DNA of 29,146 bases. Origin: DAOTTI01 sp034437795. GTDB taxonomy: Bacteria > Chloroflexota > UBA11872 > UBA12225. A program made the translations under genes and the position numbers. This document shows, one piece after another, positions 14,825-22,460 of this stretch (the first letter of the stretch is position 1; every line of letters begins with the position of its first letter). The notes below the pieces were generated by a model. It was not told where the DNA came from, ran no database searches, and saw only the letters and a program-made list of their open reading frames with translations. The stretch covers positions 1-29,146 of the forward strand of contig DAOTTI010000102.1 of assembly GCA_034437795.1 (NCBI GenBank). The letters are read 5' to 3'.

Positions 14825-17800
14825 ATGGCTGAGCTGCCGCGCAAGGTGCTCATCATCGGCTCGGGGCCGATCGTCATCGGCCAGGCCGCGGAGTTCGACT
14901 ACGCCGGGACCCAGGCCTGCAAGGCCATGCGTGAAGAGGGCGTGCAGAGCGTGCTGGTCAACTCCAACCCGGCCACGATCATGACCGACACGGACATCGC
15001 CGACGTGGTCTACATCGAGCCCCTGACGGTGCCCGTGCTGGAGCGGATCATCGCCCGCGAGCGGCCGGATGGCCTGCTCCCGACCCTGGGCGGGCAGACG
15101 GGGCTCAACCTGGCCAAGGACCTGGCCGAGGCCGGCATCCTGGACAAGTACGGCGTCCGCCTGTTGGGCACGCCCCTGGAAGCCATCCAGCGCGCCGAAG
15201 ACCGTGAGCAGTTCCGCGCCCTCATGCTCGAGCTGGGCGAGCCGGTGCCGGCCTCCCGCATCGTCCACTCGGTGGAGGAGGCCCGCGCCGCTGCTCAGGA
15301 GATTGGCTTCCCGCTCATCATCCGCCCCGCCTACACCCTCGGCGGTACGGGCGGGGGCGTGAGCTACTCCTGGGACGACCTGGAGGCCAGGGTCACCACC
15401 GGTCTCAGCGCCAGCCCCATCCACCAGGTCCTGGTCGAGCGCTCGCTCATCGGCTGGAAAGAGATCGAGTACGAGGTGATGCGCGACCGCGCCGACAACT
15501 GCATCACCGTCTGCAACATGGAGAACTTCGACCCGATGGGCGTCCACACCGGTGACTCCATCGTCGTCGCCCCCTCCCAGACGCTGGCCGACCGCGAGTA
15601 CCAGATGCTCCGCTCCGCCGCGCTGCGGATCATCCGCGCCCTCGGCATCGAAGGCGGCTGCAACATCCAGTTCGGGCTCAACCCCCGGTCGTTCGAGTAC
15701 GTCGTGATCGAGGTCAACCCGCGCGTCTCGCGCTCGTCGGCGCTGGCGTCCAAGGCCACCGGCTATCCCATCGCCCGCGTGGCGGCCAAGATCGCTATCG
15801 GCAAGACGCTCGACCAGATCCCCAACGCCGTCACCGGCGAGACCACCGCCGCCTTCGAGCCCGCGCTCGACTACTGCGTGGTCAAGATCCCCCGCTGGCC
15901 GTTCGACAAGTTCCCCTACGGCGACCGCACCATCGGCACGCAGATGAAAGCCACCGGCGAGGTGATGGCGATCGAGCGCTCGTTCGAAGCCGCCCTCCAG
16001 AAGGCCGTGCGCTCGCTGGAGCTCGGCGGGCGCAGCCTGCTCTGGGAGGATGACGCCTGGCGGACGAAAGACGACCCACCGTCGTCCTCCAGTTCGTCCG
16101 CCATCACCGACGCGCTCTGGGCCAAGATCGATACGCCCAATGACCTCCGCCTGTGGGCGATCATGGCCGCGCTCCGTCGCGGGGCCTCGGTGGAGGAGAT
16201 CAACCGGCGCACCGGCATCGACCGCTGGTTCCTGGACCGGATGGCCCGCATCTGCGAGATGGAGCGCCGCCTCCTGGCCGAGCCCCTCACGCCCGGGCTG
16301 CTCTGGGAGGCGAAGCGCCTCGGCTTCTCGGACGAGCAGATCGGCACCCTTTCCGAGAGCGTCCAGGGCCTGCCCGACCGTGTGCGGGAGCTGCGTGCCC
16401 AGTGGGGCATCCGGCCGGTGTACAAGATGGTAGACACCTGCGCCGCCGAGTTCGAGGCCCGCACGCCCTACTTCTACTCCACTTACGAAGTGGAAAACGA
16501 GGCCGAGCCGCTGCCGGAGCCGCGGGCCGTGGTCATCGGCTCGGGGCCGATCCGGATCGGCCAGGGGATCGAGTTCGACTACTGCTCCGTCCACTCCGCC
16601 TGGGCCCTCAGGGAGACCGGCTGGCGGAGCATCATGGTCAACTCCAACCCTGAGACCGTCTCCACCGACTTCGATACCAGCGACCGGCTGTACTTCGAGC
16701 CGCTGGACGAGGAGAGCGTGCTCGAGGTGCTGCTGAACGAAGGCGGCGCCTCCAACGGCAATGGCGACGACGAAGGACGAGAGACGAACGTCGCACCCTC
16801 CTTCGGCCTTCAGCCTTCGTCCGACCGCCTGCCGCCGGTCATCGCCCAGTTCGGGGGCCAGACGGCGATCAACCTCGCCGGCCCGCTGGAGCGGGCCGGG
16901 GCGCAAGTGATCGGGAGCTCGGTCCGGACCATCGACCTGGCGGAGGACCGGCGCAAGTTCGAGAACTTCCTGGACCAGCTGGGCATCCCCCAGCCCCCCG
17001 GCGCTGGCGTCACCTCGGTGGCGGATGCGCTCACCGTCGCCCGCCACATCGGCTACCCCGTACTCGTCCGCCCCTCCTATGTCCTGGGCGGCCGCGCCAT
17101 GGAGATCATCGGCAGCGAGGCGGAGCTGGAGCGCTACCTGCGTACGGTCGTCCCCCCCACCGAGAAGCTGCCGGTGCTCATCGATAAGTACCTCCAGGGC
17201 AAGGAGGTGGAGATCGACGCCGTGTCCGACGGCGAGGAGACGCTGATCCCGGGGATCATGGAGCACGTGGAGCGGGCTGGCGTCCACTCGGGCGACAGCT
17301 TCGCCGTCTACCCCGCCCTGAGCCTCTCCGAGGCTATCGTCGACCAGCTCGTGGACTACACCTGCCGCATCGCGGAGGGGCTCCAGGTGCGGGGCCTGGT
17401 CAACATCCAGTACGTCGTCTACCAAGACCAGGTGTACGTGCTGGAGGTGAACCCGCGCTCCAGCCGCACGGTTCCGTTCCTCTCCAAGGTCACGGGCGTG
17501 CCGATGGTCCGTCTGGCGACGCACATCCAGTTGGGCAAGACGCTGCGGGACCTGGGCTTCCCGGGCGGCCTGTGGCCCCGCCAGAAGCTGGTGGCGGTGA
17601 AGGCGCCGGTCTTCTCCATGAGCAAGCTGGTCGGCGTGGACACCTACCTAGGGCCGGAGATGAAGAGCACCGGCGAGGTGATGGGGATCGATCGCAGCTT
17701 CGCCCCCGCCCTGTACAAGGCCATGCTGGCGGCCGGGATCACCCCCGCGCCCGGCGGCCTGCTGCTCTCCATCGCCGATCGTGACAAGGACGATGCGGTC

Positions 17801-18172
17801 CCCATCATCAAGCAGTTTGCCGCCGCCGGCTACCGCCTGTACGCGACGCCCGGTACGGCGCGGCTGATCGCCTCACTGGGCCTGCCGGTGCAGGCCGTGG
17901 GCAAGCTCTCCGACGGGGATCCGGCCATTCTCAACCTGATCCGAGGCGGCGAGGTGCAGTTGGTGATCAACACCATCACCGGCGGCCGCGGCCCGCTACA
18001 GGATGGGTTCGAGATCCGGCGCGCCGCCACAGAGCGGCGCATCCCCTGCCTCACGTCGCTGGATACCGCCGGCGCCCTGGCCTACTCCCTCACCATGGCT
18101 GATGGCCAGTACGACGTCGCCCCGATCACCGACTACACGACCACCATCGACTTCTGGCCCCGCCGCAAGTAG
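14825..18172 (+). CDS. carB: carbamoyl-phosphate synthase large subunit
   Basis: Makes carbamoyl phosphate from bicarbonate, ammonia and two ATP, for pyrimidine and arginine synthesis. The two homologous halves are plain: IGSGPIVIGQAAEFDY near residue 10 and IGSGPIRIGQGIEFDYC near 570, each followed by an ATP-grasp domain (the carboxyphosphate and carbamate sites). A C-terminal MGS-like allosteric domain starts near residue 975 (TPGTA). The 1115 residues exceed the usual ~1070 because of two low-complexity insertions, near residues 412-427 and 647-668, each encoded by a DNA palindrome. Both lie in surface or inter-domain stretches and keep the frame. The 110-base carA-carB gap shows no terminator. 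Last gene of the pyr operon in this window. Confidence 0.96.
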   Translation: MAELPRKVLIIGSGPIVIGQAAEFDYAGTQACKAMREEGVQSVLVNSNPATIMTDTDIADVVYIEPLTVPVLERIIARERPDGLLPTLGGQTGLNLAKDLAEAGILDKYGVRLLGTPLEAIQRAEDREQFRALMLELGEPVPASRIVHSVEEARAAAQEIGFPLIIRPAYTLGGTGGGVSYSWDDLEARVTTGLSASPIHQVLVERSLIGWKEIEYEVMRDRADNCITVCNMENFDPMGVHTGDSIVVAPSQTLADREYQMLRSAALRIIRALGIEGGCNIQFGLNPRSFEYVVIEVNPRVSRSSALASKATGYPIARVAAKIAIGKTLDQIPNAVTGETTAAFEPALDYCVVKIPRWPFDKFPYGDRTIGTQMKATGEVMAIERSFEAALQKAVRSLELGGRSLLWEDDAWRTKDDPPSSSSSSAITDALWAKIDTPNDLRLWAIMAALRRGASVEEINRRTGIDRWFLDRMARICEMERRLLAEPLTPGLLWEAKRLGFSDEQIGTLSESVQGLPDRVRELRAQWGIRPVYKMVDTCAAEFEARTPYFYSTYEVENEAEPLPEPRAVVIGSGPIRIGQGIEFDYCSVHSAWALRETGWRSIMVNSNPETVSTDFDTSDRLYFEPLDEESVLEVLLNEGGASNGNGDDEGRETNVAPSFGLQPSSDRLPPVIAQFGGQTAINLAGPLERAGAQVIGSSVRTIDLAEDRRKFENFLDQLGIPQPPGAGVTSVADALTVARHIGYPVLVRPSYVLGGRAMEIIGSEAELERYLRTVVPPTEKLPVLIDKYLQGKEVEIDAVSDGEETLIPGIMEHVERAGVHSGDSFAVYPALSLSEAIVDQLVDYTCRIAEGLQVRGLVNIQYVVYQDQVYVLEVNPRSSRTVPFLSKVTGVPMVRLATHIQLGKTLRDLGFPGGLWPRQKLVAVKAPVFSMSKLVGVDTYLGPEMKSTGEVMGIDRSFAPALYKAMLAAGITPAPGGLLLSIADRDKDDAVPIIKQFAAAGYRLYATPGTARLIASLGLPVQAVGKLSDGDPAILNLIRGGEVQLVINTITGGRGPLQDGFEIRRAATERRIPCLTSLDTAGALAYSLTMADGQYDVAPITDYTTTIDFWPRRK
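16058..16103 (+). repeat. palindrome inserted in carB, site 1
   Basis: A perfect 11-base outer inverted repeat, TGGCGGACGAA (16058-16068) with TTCGTCCGCCA (16093-16103), encloses a second 6-base pair, GACGAC (16070-16075) with GTCGTC (16081-16086). It is translated as a Ser-rich stretch between LLWEDDAW and the conserved LWAKIDTP, where other CarB proteins have no equivalent. Confidence 0.75.
16763..16823 (+). repeat. inverted heptamer arrays inserted in carB, site 2
   Basis: Heptamers ACGAAGG (16770), ACGAGAG (16777) and ACGAACG (16784) on one side. On the other side, in the complementary sense, are CCTTCGG (16800), CCTTCAG (16807) and CCTTCGT (16814). The outer units are exact reverse complements (16770-16776 with 16814-16820). 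It is translated as an Asn/Gly/Ser-rich insertion just before AQFGGQTAINL. Confidence 0.75.
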
Positions 18173-18507
18173 CCCGCGCAGCCTGGGTTCCTGTGGAACT
18201 GGCCAGCCCCTCCACACGGCGCCGGTGCCCCTACAGGGCTTGACCGCTTCCTCACGGCCATCATTCGCCTCTGCCTCTTGCAGCGAGCCAGGGTGATGGC
18301 CCCTTTTAAACTCTCCTCTCCTTTGGGGAGAGTGCGGAATCCCGTCTCCCTCTGGGAGAGCGGGGGCCCGCGCAGCGGGCGGCGGTGATGGCCCCTTTAA
18401 AGCCCCTCTGGGAGACAGCCACGCCTCGCTCCTCACCACTCGCCCCTTGCTCCTCGCTCCTCACTACTCGTCACTCGTTCCGTCCAGCCACGGTAAGGGC
18501 TCCGCTC
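18173..18507. other. carB-EamA gap filled with palindromes and heptamers
   Basis: No gene. After a weak hairpin (GTTCC-TGT-GGAAC, about 18189-18201, no T tract) come a palindromic element near 18312-18335, a long-form element near 18341-18405 (inner hairpin GCCCGC-GCA-GCGGGC), and part of a third. The tail here reads GGTGATGGCCCC rather than GGTGAGGGCTCC. Seven heptamers follow at 18429-18477, including CCACTCG (18436) and CTACTCG (18464). A last tail, AAGGGCTCCGCT, runs up to the ATG of the next gene, which therefore has no ordinary ribosome site. Confidence 0.75.
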
Positions 18508-19353
18508 ATGAGCAAGGCAGGCTACCTGTATGCGGCCGGCGCCGTCGCCCTCTTCAGCACCAGCCCCGTGCTCGTCCGTTGGGCCAGCGGCGTCAGCGCC
18601 GTCGAGATCACCTTCTGGCGCCTGCTGCTGGCCACGCTGACTGTCCTGGCCTTCGGCGCGCTGAGCCGCCGGCCAGTGCGCTGGCGGCGCCTGCCCCACC
18701 GGCGCTTCGCCATCTACGGCGTGGTGATCGCCCTGCACTTCTTTCTCTACATCGCCTCCCTGTTCTTCACCAGCGTCGCCCACTCGCTGGCCCTGGTCTA
18801 CACCGCCCCGCTCTTTATCGCCGCCTTCTCGCGCGCCTTCCTGCACGAGCCGCTCACCGCCCGCAAGTGGCTCGGCGTTGCCCTGGGCGTGGCTGGCGTG
18901 GCCGTGCTCACCGGCTTCGAGCCCAAGATCACCCCTCGCATGCTCCTGGGCGATGCCCTGGCGATTGGCTCCGCCATTACCTTTGCCATCTACTCCGTCA
19001 TCGGGCGCGCCCGCCGGAGCGCCGACCCGCTGTTTGACTACACCGCCGGCGTCTACGGCTGGGGGGCCATCTGGCTCCTGCCCCTGGCCCTCTGGCAGGC
19101 GCCCCACAGCCAGTACGACGTCCGCAGCGCCCTGGCCTTGCTGGGCCTGGGCCTCGGCCCCCTTGGCACGGGGCACACGCTCTACAACGCCGCCCTGCGC
19201 CGCATCCCCGCCACCTACGCCAACATCATCGCCACTCTGGAAGTCCCCGGCGGCGTGCTGCTCAGCGCGCTCCTGCTCGGTGAACTCCCCAGCACGGCCG
19301 CCCTGGCCGGCGCAGGCATCGTCCTTGCCGGCATCCTCCTCGTCGTCCGCTGA
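18508..19353 (+). CDS. EamA (DMT superfamily) membrane transporter
   Basis: Inner-membrane protein of the drug/metabolite transporter superfamily, 281 residues, with about ten predicted transmembrane helices in two homologous EamA halves. The first half begins AGYLYAAGAVALFSTSPVLVR and the second begins LLGDALAIGSAITFAIYSVI near residue 150. The helix AALRRIPATYANIIATLEV near residue 230 is typical of the family, which exports or imports amino acids, nucleotides or other metabolites; the substrate cannot be deduced. The ATG at 18508 fits the start of the first helix. The preceding 12 bases are the tail of a palindromic element, so no clear Shine-Dalgarno is present. It is separated from carB by repeats and stands alone. 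Confidence 0.85.
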   Translation: MSKAGYLYAAGAVALFSTSPVLVRWASGVSAVEITFWRLLLATLTVLAFGALSRRPVRWRRLPHRRFAIYGVVIALHFFLYIASLFFTSVAHSLALVYTAPLFIAAFSRAFLHEPLTARKWLGVALGVAGVAVLTGFEPKITPRMLLGDALAIGSAITFAIYSVIGRARRSADPLFDYTAGVYGWGAIWLLPLALWQAPHSQYDVRSALALLGLGLGPLGTGHTLYNAALRRIPATYANIIATLEVPGGVLLSALLLGELPSTAALAGAGIVLAGILLVVR

Positions 19354-19566
19354 TGCCGCACGCCCGGCTCAGCTTTGTCATCTCTCGCCATCGGCGCGGC
19401 CCACCGCCTTGCGCCAAAGCCTCTACAATTCTGCGCGCCGCGCACTCCGGCTGCCGCGCCGCCATCCGCGCGATTGATCCCGCGCCACCGGCACGCCAGG
19501 CGCAGCCGCGCCAGAAGGCCGGCTGAAGGTTTGGAGCCGCAGACGCAGCCTCTACGGTTCCGTCGT

Positions 19567-19622
19567 ACGTCCATAGCTCCATACGTCCATAGCTCCAGAA
19601 GTCATAGGTCCATACGTCAATA
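19567..19622 (+). repeat. octamer-like short tandem array
   Basis: Alternating 8-base units ACGTCCAT (19567, 19583) and AGCTCCAT (19575), then more degenerate copies to 19622. It is the only array in the window with an 8-base period. It lies just upstream of the DapA-like gene. The rest of the gap from 19354 shows nothing firm; TACAAT at 19424 is a fair -10 box without a clear -35. Confidence 0.65.
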
Positions 19623-19644
19623 CACGTGTCAGCAGGGGAAGCCA

Positions 19645-20607
19645 ATGGTCTACACCGGCCGCCACCGCGGGCTCTTCGCCATTCCAGTGACGCCCTTTAC
19701 CGACGACGGCGCCTTGGACGTGGCCTCGTTACGTCGAGTGATCGCCTTCTGCATTGAGGCGGGAACGCACGGCATCGTCACGCCGGTCAACGCCAGCGAG
19801 TTCACCACGCTTAGTCCTGAGGAGCGGAAGGTGGTTACGCGCGTGGCGATCGAGGAGACGGAGCGCGCCGGCGCCAGGGGGCGGGTGCCGGTGGTGATCG
19901 GCGTCGGCGCCCGCACCACCGCCGAGGCCGTGCAGTACGCCCGTTTCGCCGAGGACGCGGGCGCCGACGCGGTGATCGCCATGCCGGCCTATGATCCGCC
20001 CCTGGATGAGCAGGGGATCTATGACTTCTACGCCGCGCTCGCGGATGCGGTCCACCTCCCCATCTACCTCCAGAACCACGAGCGGATCGGACCGCCCGAC
20101 CGCCCGGGGCCAGGAACCCCGATGTCGCCCGAGCTGATGGCCAGGATGTGCCGCGAGATCGACGACGTCTGTTACATCAAGGAAGAGTCGCTCAACACCG
20201 GCTACAAGATAGTGAAGACGCTGGAGCTGGCGGGGGAGCGCTGCTGGGGCATCATGGGCGGCAAGGCTGGCCGCTACCTGATGGATGAGTACCGGCGGGG
20301 CGCCTGCGGGACGATGCCGGCCTGTGAGAGCGCCGACGTGCACGCCCAGATCTGGAATCTGCTAGATGGCGGCCGGCACGCAGAGGCGAGGCGCCTCTTC
20401 AACGCACTGCTCCCGCTGCTCAACTATGAGGCGCTGTTCGGCACAGCGGTGTACAAGGAGGTGCTCTATCGCCGCCGGATCATCGCCTCCCCCTGCAAGC
20501 GCCTCCCCGGCCTGACGCTGGACCGCTACGACCACGAGGAACTGGACGCCATCCTCTCCGACCTCGCGCCCTCCTTCACCATCAAGACCCCCACCACTCG
20601 CCCCTGA
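19645..20607 (+). CDS. dihydrodipicolinate synthase/N-acetylneuraminate lyase family protein
   Basis: Class I aldolase-type lyase of the DapA/NanA superfamily, 320 residues, a cytoplasmic TIM barrel. The Schiff-base Lys179 is in CYIKEES, and Tyr141 (LPIYLQNHE) occupies the place of the catalytic Tyr. The substrate loop reads VTPVNASEF instead of the GTTGE of true DapA, and YLQNHE replaces YNxPxRT, so 4-hydroxy-tetrahydrodipicolinate synthesis is unlikely; a sugar-acid or hydroxyproline-type substrate is more plausible. The start ATG at 19645 follows AGGGGAAG at 19633-19640. The frame is open further upstream but only through repeat sequence. No lysine-pathway gene is nearby. A 30-base piece of its 3' end is repeated 177 bases downstream. 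Confidence 0.82.
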   Translation: MVYTGRHRGLFAIPVTPFTDDGALDVASLRRVIAFCIEAGTHGIVTPVNASEFTTLSPEERKVVTRVAIEETERAGARGRVPVVIGVGARTTAEAVQYARFAEDAGADAVIAMPAYDPPLDEQGIYDFYAALADAVHLPIYLQNHERIGPPDRPGPGTPMSPELMARMCREIDDVCYIKEESLNTGYKIVKTLELAGERCWGIMGGKAGRYLMDEYRRGACGTMPACESADVHAQIWNLLDGGRHAEARRLFNALLPLLNYEALFGTAVYKEVLYRRRIIASPCKRLPGLTLDRYDHEELDAILSDLAPSFTIKTPTTRP

Positions 20608-20699
20608 CGCCCATTGCTGCCTATGCGGGCGCATTCTCCCCTCGCTGGACAGTCCGCCCAGACCTCGCGCCCCGTCGTCGGTGCCTGCATGGCGCTGGG

Positions 20700-20729
20700 C
20701 CGTTACGACCACGAGGAACTGGACGCCAT
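20700..20729 (+). repeat. duplicate of the DapA-like gene's 3' end
   Basis: Thirty bases that match 20523-20552, near the end of the lyase gene, with one difference (C to T). The gap between copies is 177 bases. This copy would encode the same RYDHEELDAI, but it has no start or lyase sequence around it. It looks like a relic of a local duplication. The rest of 20608-20824 holds nothing recognisable. Confidence 0.75.
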
Positions 20730-20824
20730 TACCACCAGGAGTGACCGGCTGAGAAGCGATAACCGCGGTCCACCGCCTTCAGCGTGGCCAGACCTCAAGC
20801 CGTGCCCTACCATAGAAGTGCCCG

Positions 20825-21577
20825 ATGGCTCTCCGGACGGGGCGCGTGATCCGCTTGATCTGCCTGGTCCCGGCGCTGGCCGGAGCGGGCCTGCTCCTCC
20901 CGTCTCCGCCCGCTGAGGCGCAGGCGATGGATCCGCTCGCGGTCGTACGTGCCTATGAGGCCGCCTGGAACTCCCGCGATGCCGGCGCCCTCACCGATCT
21001 CTTCACCGGTGATGCCCGCGTGATCGTCCTCACCCTGGGCGGTGGCTATCTCTTCGCCAATCAGGCCACCTCCTGGTCCAGCGCCCAGCCGGGGTACCTT
21101 AACCTGGCCGCCCTGCGCGTCGCGCCGGGTCGGCGGGTCTACCTCTGGTGGTGTCCGGCGCAGCGCGCCTGCCGCGTGGCCGGGGACGACTACCGCGTGG
21201 CCGCGGATACCGTCACCTGGCGCCACCTGCTCTTCAGCGATAGCCTGCCTCCGTCGCTCGATCCGTGGGAGGCCACCGCGCACGCGGTCGTGCACGGCGG
21301 CAAGATCACGGCCTTCTCCCTCGAGTCGCTGCCGGATTGGGCGGCCCGCCTGCGGCTGGTCGAAGACGCCCAGACGCGGAGCGCCACCGCGCAATGGGCG
21401 CAGGCCGCGCGGGCCCTGGCGGCGCAGCACAGTGCCCCTGCCGCCCCGGCGGCGGGAGAGACGACGGCCCGCACCGAGCAAGGCGTCCCGTCGGCGGCCG
21501 TCTGGGCCGGCGCCGCCCTGGCCACGCTGCTCGTCGCCGGCCTGGCCATGCTCAAACGACCTCAGCCAAAGGAGTAG
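20825..21577 (+). CDS. secreted NTF2-like (SnoaL/DUF4440-type) protein with C-terminal anchor
   Basis: A 250-residue predicted exported protein. Residues 1-33 are a signal peptide (RTGR, hydrophobic core LICLVPALAGAGLLL, probable cleavage after AEA). The domain from VVRAYEAAWNSRDAGALTDLF to about residue 175 has the opening pattern of SnoaL/NTF2-like folds, which are small-molecule binding or isomerase scaffolds. It includes two Cys (WWCPAQRAC), uncommon in the fold and possibly a disulfide outside the cell. A Pro/Ala linker and one transmembrane helix (AAVWAGAALATLLVAGLAML) end the protein, with KRPQPKE inside. No catalytic residues are identifiable. The last codons fall in the first unit of a tandem repeat that continues downstream. 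The ribosome site is weak. Confidence 0.68.
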   Translation: MALRTGRVIRLICLVPALAGAGLLLPSPPAEAQAMDPLAVVRAYEAAWNSRDAGALTDLFTGDARVIVLTLGGGYLFANQATSWSSAQPGYLNLAALRVAPGRRVYLWWCPAQRACRVAGDDYRVAADTVTWRHLLFSDSLPPSLDPWEATAHAVVHGGKITAFSLESLPDWAARLRLVEDAQTRSATAQWAQAARALAAQHSAPAAPAAGETTARTEQGVPSAAVWAGAALATLLVAGLAMLKRPQPKE

Positions 21578-21800
21578 ACTTACCGTCTCGCCGCCTCCGC
21601 TACACCGCCGACGACGTCACGGGGCTTACGGACGCCAGCCAAAGAAGCGGACTCACTCTCTCACCATCTCTGCGGTCGCCGCGGTGCCCAATCGTGATTT
21701 GACCACCCTCAAACGGCCCCAGCCGAAGAAGTACACTCACCGTCTCTGAAGTCGTTGCCGCGCCCTTTGTGACGCGGCCGTGTTCAAACGGCCCCAACCG
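21551..21800 (+). repeat. tandem repeat joining two genes
   Basis: Four related copies start at about 21551, 21629, 21708 and 21783. The shared part, clearest in copies 1 and 3, is CTCAAACG, then CAGCC, AAG and ACT(C/T)ACCGTCTC. The spacing between CAGCC landmarks (21563, 21636, 21720, and CAACC at 21795) is 73-84 bases. Copy 1 is the 3' end of the NTF2-like gene; copy 4 runs into the ribosome site of the HEAT-repeat gene. It looks like serial duplication of a gene end plus its spacer. Confidence 0.75.
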
Positions 21801-21814
21801 AATGGAGGAGGCCC

Positions 21815-22213
21815 ATGCCGAAGCAAGCCCCCGCCCCACGGGCGGCCCCTCCTGCCCCGCGGCAGGAGGAGCCCGGGGCGCCTGCGCCCGACGACGTGAT
21901 GGCCCTGCTGCGCCTGACCTACGATCCCGGCCCGAACGTGCGCCGGTGGGCGGCGCACCGTCTGTGCCCGTGCGACCTGAAGCGCAACGTCCCCCAGGTG
22001 TGGGACCGCCTGCTCGCCATGGCCAGCGATCCGGACGCCGCCGTGCGCGCCCAGATCCTACATACGCTCTGCGACGGATCGCCCCGCGAACGGCAGGAAC
22101 AGGTCATTCGCGCCATCCAGGGCATGCACGACGACCCGGACCCGAGCCTCCGGCGCCGCGCGCGCCAGGCCCTCGCCCAATACCGCCGAACCGGACGCAT
22201 CAACGTACTCTAG
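21815..22213 (+). CDS. small HEAT-repeat protein
   Basis: A 132-residue soluble protein. After an Ala/Pro-rich N-terminus of ~25 residues there are three helical-pair repeats of HEAT type, recognisable by DPGPNVRRWAAHRL, DPDAAVRAQILHTL and DPDPSLRRRARQAL (near residues 37, 72 and 107). Such repeats form a curved protein-protein interaction surface; no enzymatic motif is present. A strong Shine-Dalgarno (GGAGGAGG at 21804-21811) supports the ATG at 21815. It lies 237 bases after the NTF2-like gene, joined by a tandem repeat, so the two may be co-transcribed. Its partner is unknown. Confidence 0.72.
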   Translation: MPKQAPAPRAAPPAPRQEEPGAPAPDDVMALLRLTYDPGPNVRRWAAHRLCPCDLKRNVPQVWDRLLAMASDPDAAVRAQILHTLCDGSPRERQEQVIRAIQGMHDDPDPSLRRRARQALAQYRRTGRINVL

Positions 22214-22239
22214 CCCGGCTCCTCCCGGCCGGCAAGAAG

Positions 22240-22378
22240 TTCCCTCTCCCAGCGGGAAAGGGCGCGGGTGACGCGTCCATGCTCTGATCGCCTCTCCGAG
22301 AGGGAGAGGACGAGGCTGAGGGCTCCACCTAGAGTCCCTTGTCCCTATGGGATAAGGTGAGGGCTCTGCTCGTGAACC
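22240..22378 (+). repeat. three palindromic elements in a row
   Basis: Copies at about 22240-22280 (CCCTCTCCCAGCGGGAAAGG), 22289-22330 (GCCTCTCCGAGAGGGAGAGG, tail GAGGGCTCC) and 22334-22378 (TCCCTTGTCCCTATGGGATAAG, tail GGTGAGGGCTCTGCT). In the third copy several arm bases differ on both sides while the palindrome is kept, which suggests selection on pairing. All have tails toward increasing coordinates. They lie in the convergent gap between the HEAT gene and the receiver-like gene. Confidence 0.72.
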
Positions 22379-22422
22379 ACCCACGCTGGCCCGAATAACT
22401 TGCGCCCAGCAGGCAAAGCACC

Positions 22423-22460
22423 AATAACGCATTACGCATTACCCGTATTACGCCGCATTA
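22423..22460 (+). repeat. heptamer array overlapping a stop codon
   Basis: Units AATAACG (22423), CATTACG (22430) and CATTACC (22437), then two longer degenerate copies ending in GCATTACC. The final unit contains the complement of the TAA stop (22458-22460) of the receiver-like gene. Confidence 0.7.

Noticed and set aside
14711..17524. A 937-codon open frame antisense to carB, and similar long antisense frames elsewhere
   Set aside because: High-GC coding DNA opens long frames on the opposite strand; the translation is His/Asp/Arg/Gly-rich with no family resemblance, while carB is certain.
18429..18477. Possible CRISPR-like array
   Set aside because: Units are 7 bases and contiguous, without spacers; no cas genes are in the window.
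19424..19429. TACAAT as a -10 promoter box before the DapA-like gene
   Set aside because: No -35 hexamer at a suitable distance; the nearby TTGCGC is only 9 bases away.
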